This document shows, one piece after another, positions 57,775 through 64,000 of a stretch of DNA of 64,000 bases. Every line of letters begins with the position of its first letter. The first letter of the stretch is position 1. The stretch comes from UBA1127 sp034422455. GTDB taxonomy: Bacteria; Chloroflexota; Dehalococcoidia; Lucifugimonadales; UBA1127. Made by a program: the position numbers and the translations under genes. The stretch is taken from contig DAOUJQ010000009.1 in the NCBI GenBank assembly GCA_034422455.1, positions 1 through 64,000 on the forward strand. Reading direction: 5' to 3'. Under the pieces are notes generated by a model. The model was not told the origin of the DNA. It made no database searches and saw only the letters and a program-made list of their open reading frames with translations.

Positions 57775-58824
57775 CTAGCCAAGGCACCCCGTAGTTGCAC
57801 TTTCGGGACTCTTGCCTTTGGCCCTGCTTTTGCTCTTCCTAATGTCGCGAGCGGCGGATTGCACGGAATCCGCAAGCGCAGCGCTCAATTGCGAGACGCT
57901 CACACTCTTCGTGGTCTTACTGGCAAGAACCCCAGCCGCTATACCTGCCAATATCGCAACGCCTGCTGGCCCCCCGGCCACTCCAACCAACGACACTGCG
58001 GCGAGGGTTGTACCTGCACCAATGGCGCCCTTCACTTGACCATCAAGGAATGTGGCGTAATCACCAGTCTGCCGGGCTTGGTGGTATGCCCTAGCCAACG
58101 CGACCACGGTTACCAAGCCAAGAACAGGGTTTGCGCTAGCCACTGACGCAAGCCCCATTCCTCCAGCCATCCGAGCAAATTCTTCAGTCTCTGCCTGGTT
58201 CCATTTGAGGGTTACGGCGAACACCCCAATTGAGCTGCCAAGAAGCTCAACCGGATCATAGGAATTCAGGTCGTAAAACCACTCCTTGGGGATGTTCAGG
58301 TGGGATTGCAGCGCTCCTGCAACCTGATCAAATGTCGCCTTGTCCCAGGTAATCAGGGGGAGCCCTTTTGGTGTAGTTCCATCCCTAAGCAGGCCCAAGA
58401 CCGTCCCAAAGGCTGCTTGAACTACGTTGTCATCTGTCGATGCATCATGGCTCGCACGAACTGCACCAACAATTGTGTGTCCGCCGTCAAAGAGGCGATG
58501 GTAAGGGCCACCTTCATGTGTCGCGATGTATGTGGCATCCATCGCCCTGTCATAGATGGTTGCCGTCCCGTCAACGATGCTCTGCAGAAGGGAGTTTAAG
58601 TCGCTGGCCAAGTTGCTTGCCAAGAGTCCCTGAGTGGTTGCCACGAGGTCCGCTGCCATCGCAGTTGCCTCGTCAACAGCAGCCTTCGCGCCGGAGGTTG
58701 CTCGCTGGGTGGATGATGCGATAGTGCGAGTGCCCGCCTGAGCAAAATCCAAGGTGGAACCCTTGGCCGCCAGCGCAGCTTTCTTGGACTCCTTAGCTAG
58801 ATTCTCTGCTCGAGATCTTGGCAT
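57775..58824 (-). CDS. Hypothetical protein with two C-terminal hydrophobic Gly/Ala segments
   Basis: 349 residues from ATG 58824 (MPRSRAENLAKESKK); an in-frame ATG at 58896 would add 24, and neither has a strong ribosome binding site. Residues 1-90 are Ala/Lys/Thr-rich and helical, the middle contains GGPYHRLFDGGHTIVGAV, and two glycine-rich hydrophobic stretches (GGMGLASVASANPVLGLV and AGGPAGVAILAGIAAGVLA) lie near the C-terminus, which ends in a Lys/Arg/Ser-rich tail. No family recognised. Composition is more A/T-rich than flanking genes, suggesting transfer. A membrane-active effector is possible but unproven. Confidence 0.6.
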   Translation of the reverse strand: MPRSRAENLAKESKKAALAAKGSTLDFAQAGTRTIASSTQRATSGAKAAVDEATAMAADLVATTQGLLASNLASDLNSLLQSIVDGTATIYDRAMDATYIATHEGGPYHRLFDGGHTIVGAVRASHDASTDDNVVQAAFGTVLGLLRDGTTPKGLPLITWDKATFDQVAGALQSHLNIPKEWFYDLNSYDPVELLGSSIGVFAVTLKWNQAETEEFARMAGGMGLASVASANPVLGLVTVVALARAYHQARQTGDYATFLDGQVKGAIGAGTTLAAVSLVGVAGGPAGVAILAGIAAGVLASKTTKSVSVSQLSAALADSVQSAARDIRKSKSRAKGKSPESATTGCLG

Positions 58825-59070
58825 TGCATGTGTTCTCGGGTTACAAGACGGACTCAAAGACGTTGGTGACCAACTTTGGTTATGTTGGATGAACATTTAG
58901 CCAGGAAGCAATTCGTGAAAACAGTACGCAGCGCCTGACCAATAGTCAACGTGTGAGTCCTGGAGAGCAAGGGCTTCCTCTGATACTCAAGTATCATGCG
59001 CAAGCTCTCAGCTTGCCCTATGCCCCCCTGTGGCATAAGGTTGCCGTGTTTGGCGCGAAAGGGGGCTGGC

Positions 59071-60366
59071 TTGCAGGCCGCCGCGGAGGAGCAGAGGGTC
59101 AGACGGTTCCCGTTCTTCTATGGGTGGGTGATCGTCGTCATCGCCATTGTCGGCGGAGCGTTCACCAGCGGCGCGGGCGTCTGGGGCGCGAGCGTCTTCG
59201 TCACGCACATGGGCGAGGACCTCGGCTGGTCGCGGTCGGCCTTCTACGGCGCGTTCACCGTGCGGGCGCTGCTGGCGGGCGCGATGGCACCGATTCTGGG
59301 GCCGCTCCAGGACACGCGCATCGGCCCGCGATTTCTCATGCTCATGAGCGCGTGCGCCCTGGGCGCTGCGCTGATCTCCATGAAGTGGGTCAACGACCTC
59401 TGGGTGTTCTACTTGGTCTTTGGCGGGCTGGGTGCGCTTTCGATGTCGTCGCTGAGCGAGATGCTGACGCTGGCGGTCGTGCCCAAGTGGTTCGTCCGAA
59501 AGCGCGGCCGGGCCATCGGCATAGCCTCGACGGGGACGGCAATGGGACCGCTGATCTTCCCATTCACTGTGCAGGCCCTCGTCGGCGCGGTAGGTTGGCG
59601 CGACGGCTGGCTCATCCTGGGCATCGTGGCCGTGTCCGTGCTGTTGCCGCTGTCGCTGCTGCTGCGCACGAGGCCGGAGGACGTCGGCATGCTGCCTGAC
59701 GGCGATTCCCCAGACACGCAAAAGGATGCGCGGACCGCGCGGCGCACTCCCGCCGCCGCAGAGGTGAGCTACACGCGCCGGGAGGCCGCCGGCACGCTGA
59801 CGTTCTGGCTGCTGGCATTCGGATTCGCCGTTGCGACGCTGAGCATGGGCGGGTTTTTCGCCAACTGGCTGCCGTACTTCCAGGACATCGGTTTCACGGC
59901 GGCAGTGGGATCGCTGGCTGCGGTGGGCTACGGCGTCTGCTCCATCAGCGTGCGGCTGTTCTGGGGCCTGCTGAGCGAGCGCTTCCACGTGCGCTGGCTG
60001 CTCATGTCGCAGGCACTGGTGACGGCAGCGAGTGTCTACCTCTTCTTTCACATATCCGGGCCCGTCACGCTGGTGCTGGCGGGCGCGTCCCACGGGATGG
60101 CCGTTGGCGGGTTCTTCATCATGCGGCCGCTCATCGTGGCCAACTACTTCGGCCGCGCCCACCTGGGAGCGGTGAACAGCATCATTCGGCCGATGACGAC
60201 GATCACCGGGTCGCTGAGCCCGGTGATCATCGCCGGAATGTACGACATCCACGGCTCGTACAGGTGGGCGTTCACGATGATCATCGCGTCATGGCTGACC
60301 GTGGCGACCATCGTCGGCTTCGCGCGGCCCCCGCGTCGGAAGGCGGCGGAGGAAGTTCCGGCTTAA
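59071..60366 (+). CDS. MFS transporter (monocarboxylate/oxalate-formate antiporter-like)
   Basis: 431 residues from TTG 59071, chosen for AAAGGGGG 5 bases upstream; ATG 58996 lacks a site. Twelve hydrophobic segments in two halves, with FPFFYGWVIVVIAIVGGAF at the start and RPEDVGMLPDGD at the central loop, as in the OFA/MCT branch. Probably carries a carboxylate across the inner membrane by proton or solute exchange. Convergent with the SDR gene, 1 base between stops. Confidence 0.85.
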   Translation: MQAAAEEQRVRRFPFFYGWVIVVIAIVGGAFTSGAGVWGASVFVTHMGEDLGWSRSAFYGAFTVRALLAGAMAPILGPLQDTRIGPRFLMLMSACALGAALISMKWVNDLWVFYLVFGGLGALSMSSLSEMLTLAVVPKWFVRKRGRAIGIASTGTAMGPLIFPFTVQALVGAVGWRDGWLILGIVAVSVLLPLSLLLRTRPEDVGMLPDGDSPDTQKDARTARRTPAAAEVSYTRREAAGTLTFWLLAFGFAVATLSMGGFFANWLPYFQDIGFTAAVGSLAAVGYGVCSISVRLFWGLLSERFHVRWLLMSQALVTAASVYLFFHISGPVTLVLAGASHGMAVGGFFIMRPLIVANYFGRAHLGAVNSIIRPMTTITGSLSPVIIAGMYDIHGSYRWAFTMIIASWLTVATIVGFARPPRRKAAEEVPA

Positions 60367-60367
60367 G

Positions 60368-61276
60368 TTAACCGATCTTCCCGTGGCGCGGCGCCTGCGG
60401 GCCGAGCTCGCCAGAGAGAAGCTTGGCCGTCATCTCCGCGTTGCCGATGGGATCGGGCGCCAGCCAGGCATCGTGCCCGCCCAGGCCGTGCTCCAGGTTC
60501 CACGTGGTCGCGGTGAACATCTTCCCTGTCAACCCACCTGACGCGTCCTGTCCGGCAAGGAACTTGGTCACCGGCACCACCGTGTCGGCCCGCCCTGAAA
60601 GAGACGTGGTCCGCTGGCCCTTGGCGACGCGCTCCGCCGAGCGCTCGTCAAACCCCGTCGTCCGCGCGCCCGGCGGGAAGACGACGTTGACCGCGATGTT
60701 GTGGTGGCGGACCTCGTCGGCGAGGTAGTGCGACAGGTTGGTCAGTGCGGCCTTGGTGGCCATGTACGGCTGCTCGCGGCTCCACGGCCGCCACAGCTCG
60801 TGCTCCGTGATGCTGCCCGTGGTGGAGACGTTGATAATGCTGCCGCGCTGCTTCTCGATCATGGGCTGGATGAACCGGCGGATGGTCTTCACGGTGCCAA
60901 GGACGTTGATGGAGAAAGCGCGCTCCCAGTCGGCGTCCACGGTCTCCAGGATGGTGATGCCCAACGCGCCCTCGTGCTCCTGGTCGCGGGTGCGGAAGGC
61001 GGCGTTGTTGACGAGCACGTCGACGGTCCCAAAGCGGGCGATGGCGGCTTCGTAGGCGGCGTCGAGGTCCTCGTCCTTCGAGATGTCGCAGGTGAGGGTG
61101 AGGGCGAGCTCGTTGGCGTCGAGCTCCTGACGGAACGCCTCCTCGCCTTCCCACGAGCGCTCCAGCGCGACGACGCGTGCGCCCTCCTCGAGGAAGCCGC
61201 GCGTGTACTCGGCGCCCATGCCCCTGCCGGCGCCGGTGATGACCACTACCAGGTCCTTCAGATCCATGACGGCCAT
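60368..61276 (-). CDS. Short-chain dehydrogenase/reductase
   Basis: 302 residues from ATG 61276 with AGGAGG upstream. TGAGRGMG (residues 14-21) is the cofactor loop, NNAA follows, and S in INVSTTGS with YMATK give the catalytic Ser-Tyr-Lys. NAD(P)-dependent alcohol/ketone oxidoreductase of unknown substrate. The C-terminal ~50 residues extend beyond the classical core (GKMFTATTWNLEHGLGGHDAW). Confidence 0.87.
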   Translation of the reverse strand: MAVMDLKDLVVVITGAGRGMGAEYTRGFLEEGARVVALERSWEGEEAFRQELDANELALTLTCDISKDEDLDAAYEAAIARFGTVDVLVNNAAFRTRDQEHEGALGITILETVDADWERAFSINVLGTVKTIRRFIQPMIEKQRGSIINVSTTGSITEHELWRPWSREQPYMATKAALTNLSHYLADEVRHHNIAVNVVFPPGARTTGFDERSAERVAKGQRTTSLSGRADTVVPVTKFLAGQDASGGLTGKMFTATTWNLEHGLGGHDAWLAPDPIGNAEMTAKLLSGELGPQAPRHGKIG

Positions 61277-61405
61277 GCGTCGCCTCCTGGAATGCCCGCA
61301 TAGGATGCCGCGATGGTACCCGAATCGGCGCGGAAGCTCCACCTCTCGACGCCAATGCATCAGCCGGAAGCAAGAACCTACAACGGGAATACGGTATGAC
61401 GAGTG

Positions 61406-61482
61406 TGGTGGGCGGTAGAGGATTTGAACCTCTGACCCCTGCGATGTCAACGCAGTGCTCTAGGCCTCTGAGCTAACCGCCC
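61406..61482 (-). tRNA. tRNA-Val (anticodon GAC)
   Basis: On the minus strand GGGCGGT pairs with ACCGCCC as acceptor stem; D arm GCTC/GAGC; anticodon stem CTGCG/CGCAG with loop TTGACAT, anticodon GAC; T arm AGAGG-TTCAAAT-CCTCT. The discriminator A is followed by an encoded CCA. All four stems are fully paired. It lies between the SDR and AEC transporter genes. Confidence 0.95.
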
Positions 61483-61545
61483 AAGCAGTGGGTACGCATT
61501 CAGTCTAGGTGCAGGCCCCAACAGGGTCAAGGCGTCGAAGCCCCG

Positions 61546-62454
61546 TCAGCCCGTGAGGATAGAGAGGAGCGCGGTGAGCGTCGGGAGGGCCAGCACCGTG
61601 GAGACCACGACCGCTCCCGTGGTGACAGCGGGCCGCGCGTTGAACTCGTTCGAGATGACGATGACGACGACGGCCGTCGGCGCGGAGGCCGTGACCAGCA
61701 GCGCGTTGCGCGTGAGCTCGTCGACGCCGAGGAGGAGGAGCAAGCCATAGCCGACGGCCAACCCGACCCACAGTCGCAGGGAGACCGCGATGGCCACCGT
61801 TCGCCACTCGGTGATGCCCCGGTGCTGCATGAGGTTGCCGCCAAGCACCATGAGCATCGCCGGGAAAGCGGCATTGGCCAATAGCTGTGTCGCGTTCAGA
61901 ACCAGGGACGGGAGCTGAATATCCAGCAGGTTGAGCGCGAGCCCGCCCACGGCCGCGTATGCGATGGGCTGCTGCAGGACGGCCTTCAGGGAAGCCATTC
62001 CGCCGTGCTCGCCCCGCGCCGCGATGTAGACGCCCAGCGTGGCCGCGGCCAGGGCGATGAAAGCGAACAGCACCAGGGCGCGGTCCAGCCCAGCATCGCC
62101 GAACGCCAGCGAGACGATGGGCAGCGACAGGTTGCCGGCGTTCATCACCAGGACCGCGAGGAGAACGCTGCTCACGGCGGGGTTGTCTAGCCGGAAGGCG
62201 AATCCCGCAACCCTGACAATCACGTACATGGCCATCGTCAGGAGAATGCCAAATGCCAGTATCTTGCCCATGCTCTCCAGCGGCAGGTCCGTGTCGGCCA
62301 TGCCCAGCAGGACGAGCGCCGGGCTGAACAGGTAGAGGGCCGCTTGGCTGATGGGCTCAATGGAGGTCTTCTTGAAGTAGCAGAGCGCCATGCCGCAAAG
62401 GATCACCAGCACCACTGGCATGATGATCTCCAGAAAGACGTTGAGGACGATCAC
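61546..62454 (-). CDS. AEC-family (auxin efflux carrier-like) transporter
   Basis: 302 residues, about ten hydrophobic segments in two inverted sets, with SVLLAVLVMNAGNLSLPIV and ATAPTAV-type sequence (LVTASAPTAVVVIVISNEF) as AEC blocks. Such proteins export carboxylates or amino-acid-like compounds; the substrate is unknown. Start overlaps the prmC stop by 4 bases. Confidence 0.88.
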   Translation of the reverse strand: MIVLNVFLEIIMPVVLVILCGMALCYFKKTSIEPISQAALYLFSPALVLLGMADTDLPLESMGKILAFGILLTMAMYVIVRVAGFAFRLDNPAVSSVLLAVLVMNAGNLSLPIVSLAFGDAGLDRALVLFAFIALAAATLGVYIAARGEHGGMASLKAVLQQPIAYAAVGGLALNLLDIQLPSLVLNATQLLANAAFPAMLMVLGGNLMQHRGITEWRTVAIAVSLRLWVGLAVGYGLLLLLGVDELTRNALLVTASAPTAVVVIVISNEFNARPAVTTGAVVVSTVLALPTLTALLSILTG

Positions 62455-63392
62455 GCGGTTGCCCGTCCCGAAAGATCAACCACCACGACGCGGTCATCGC
62501 CCGTGAGGTCCTTGATCACGCGCACCTCAGCGCTGGGGAAGAGGGCGACCGCTTCCCGTGGCACAACGGCGCTCTGCACCGGGTTGATCTCCAGCATGAC
62601 GGCGCCGTCGCGAGAGAGCACGGTCGGCGCCTGCGCGAGCAGCCGGCAGATGAGCGCCAAGCCATCGGGGCCACCGCCGAGGGCAACCGACGGCTCGTAC
62701 TGCGACACCTCGGGCTGCAGCGACGAGACCTCCGCGTCCGGGATGTAGGGCAAGTTCGCGACAATGAGGTCCACTTGCCCTGTGACCGCGGACAGCAGGT
62801 CGCTCTCGATCAGATGGACGCGGTCACCTACGCCATTGCGGGTCACGTTTTCCGCAGCCACCCGGAGCGCGTCGGGCGAGATGTCCGTTGCGACGACGGT
62901 GTCATACGGCAGCCGACGGGCCAGCGCGACCGCGATGCAACCGCTTCCCGTGCCCACGTCGACGATGGCGATGGGCGCCTCGTTCGCTTTTTGGCGGGCC
63001 TCGCGCCACGCGAGCGCTTCCTGCACCAGGGTCTCCGTCTCCGGGCGGGGAATGAGCACGGCAGGGTTGACGCTGAACCTCAACCCGAAGAATTCCCATT
63101 CACCGAGGACGTAGGGAAGCGGCTCTCTTCGCATCCGACGGAGGGTGAGGCGGCGCAGCTTGTGGTACTCGTCCGGGGTCAAGAGGTCCCTTGATCGAGC
63201 AAAGATGCCCGCGCGATCCAGGCCGGTGACATGGCACACCAGCAGTTCCGCTTCCAGGGGCGTCTCGTCGCTGTGGGGTTGGAGCATCTCGGATGTGGCG
63301 CGCACCGCCTCGGCAACGGACTTCCCGGCGTCGTACCAGCGGGTGGTTTCCTTGTCGTAGGGGTCCAGGTCTTCCAGCGTCACCGGCGTCAT
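62451..63392 (-). CDS. prmC: Release-factor glutamine N5-methyltransferase
   Basis: 313 residues. An N-terminal helical domain precedes RREPLPYVLGEWEFFG and PAVLIPRPETETLV; the SAM site is VDVGTGSGCIAVALA and the catalytic motif is NLPYIPD, with Leu in place of the first Pro of NPPY. It methylates the Gln of the GGQ motif of RF1/RF2. Start overlaps prfA stop (ATGA). Confidence 0.95.
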   Translation of the reverse strand: MTPVTLEDLDPYDKETTRWYDAGKSVAEAVRATSEMLQPHSDETPLEAELLVCHVTGLDRAGIFARSRDLLTPDEYHKLRRLTLRRMRREPLPYVLGEWEFFGLRFSVNPAVLIPRPETETLVQEALAWREARQKANEAPIAIVDVGTGSGCIAVALARRLPYDTVVATDISPDALRVAAENVTRNGVGDRVHLIESDLLSAVTGQVDLIVANLPYIPDAEVSSLQPEVSQYEPSVALGGGPDGLALICRLLAQAPTVLSRDGAVMLEINPVQSAVVPREAVALFPSAEVRVIKDLTGDDRVVVVDLSGRATA

Positions 63393-64000
63393 GGAGTGGC
63401 CAGCGCCGCTTCCAGCCGCTGTTCCCGCTCGTCCTGCACCAGGGCTTCAATGAGGTCGTCGATATCGCCGTCGAGGATGGCATCCAGGTTGTGGGAGCTG
63501 TAGTTGATGCGGTGGTCCGTGACGCGGTTCTGCGGGTAGTTGTAGGTGCGCACTTTCTCCGAGCGCTCGCCCGTGCCGACCTGAGAGCGGCGTTCGGATG
63601 TCAGCTCGTCCTCCTTGCGGCGGCGTTCCATCTCGTAGAGCCGGGAGCGGAGGACGGTCATCGCCTTGACCTTGTTCTGCCCTTGGGAGCGTTCGTCCTG
63701 GCAGGTCACCACCAAGCCGGTCGGCAGGTGCGTGATGCGGATGGCCGTCTCCAGCTTCTGGACGTTCTGACCGCCGTGGCCGCCGGCGCGAAAGGTGTCG
63801 ATGCGGAGGTCCTCTGTGTTGACCTGGATGTCCACTTCTTCCGCCTCGGGCAGGACCGCTACCGTGGCGGTGGAGGTGTGAATGCGCCCGCTGGTCTCCG
63901 TGACCGGCACCCGCTGGACGCGGTGAACGCCGCTCTCGAACTTGAGGCGGCTGAAGGCGTCCCTGCCCTTGATCTCCACCGACGCTTCCTTGATGCCGCC
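63389..64000 (-). CDS. prfA: Peptide chain release factor 1, 3' part (cut by window edge)
   Basis: 204 codons are visible, ending at the stop codon at 63389-63391; the N-terminal domain and the anticodon-like PxT motif are beyond the edge. GGHGGQN carries the peptidyl-tRNA hydrolysis GGQ, with N-V-Q-K after it where H-V-N is common. SEKVRTYNYPQNRVTDHRI is the RF1 C-terminal block. prfA, prmC and the AEC gene are coupled by ATGA overlaps. Confidence 0.95.
   Translation of the reverse strand, partial: GGIKEASVEIKGRDAFSRLKFESGVHRVQRVPVTETSGRIHTSTATVAVLPEAEEVDIQVNTEDLRIDTFRAGGHGGQNVQKLETAIRITHLPTGLVVTCQDERSQGQNKVKAMTVLRSRLYEMERRRKEDELTSERRSQVGTGERSEKVRTYNYPQNRVTDHRINYSSHNLDAILDGDIDDLIEALVQDEREQRLEAALATP

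Overview
The window is one continuous high-GC bacterial chromosome segment with tightly packed genes, many ATGA/GTGA overlaps and strong GGAGG ribosome binding sites. Five Rieske oxygenases, a Dpp-type importer, an HpaB-like hydroxylase, several 2-hydroxyacid dehydrogenases, and rpoB/rpoC of 1296/1423 residues suggest a Chloroflexota (Dehalococcoidia/SAR202-like) degrader of oxidised or aromatic organic matter. That placement is an inference from gene content; only phylogeny of rpoB/rpoC or polA would settle it.

Layout. 1-2.5 kb: a truncated Rieske oxygenase, a LigB-type ring-cleavage dioxygenase and a glutaredoxin-like gene whose first redox cysteine is an in-frame TGA followed by a bSECIS-like hairpin. 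2.5-3.2 kb: non-coding composite repeats. 3.2-4.3 kb: aquaporin plus ArsC. 4.3-9.9 kb: panE, a D-2-hydroxyacid dehydrogenase, a NYN nuclease, an Ldh2-type dehydrogenase, an AAC(3)-like protein and a PEP-mutase-family lyase. 10.3-21.5 kb (minus): a 12-gene block with a two-subunit Rieske dioxygenase, a complete oligopeptide-type ABC importer, an aldo/keto reductase and two heme-oxygenase-fold proteins, one with a full diiron ligand set. 21.6-27.2 kb: LiaF-like protein, BtuF-like protein, epimerase, amidohydrolase, FmdB, Lrp-type domain and a uracil-DNA glycosylase.

27.2-30.6 kb: a second copy of the composite repeat, inverted, then an A/T-richer three-gene island (PAPS-reductase-like PP-loop enzyme, GIY-YIG nuclease, DndB-like DGQHR protein) that looks like a compact DNA-modification or defence module. 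30.7-39.2 kb: HpaB-like hydroxylase divergent from a TPP enzyme, a 2-hydroxyacid dehydrogenase and three consecutive Rieske oxygenases, two of them a recent tandem duplication.

39.3-64 kb is mostly housekeeping: nudC, polA, DAHP synthase (preceded by a Phe/Tyr-rich leader peptide and an intrinsic terminator), coaD, rsmD, rpoB, rpoC, tag, an OsmC protein, tRNA-Val(GAC), prmC and the 3' part of prfA.

The most unusual signals are the selenocysteine glutaredoxin with its bSECIS, the PP-loop/GIY-YIG/DGQHR island, the aromatic leader-peptide attenuator before DAHP synthase, the diiron-type protein inside the Rieske/ABC operon, and the inverted pair of composite palindromic repeat cassettes.
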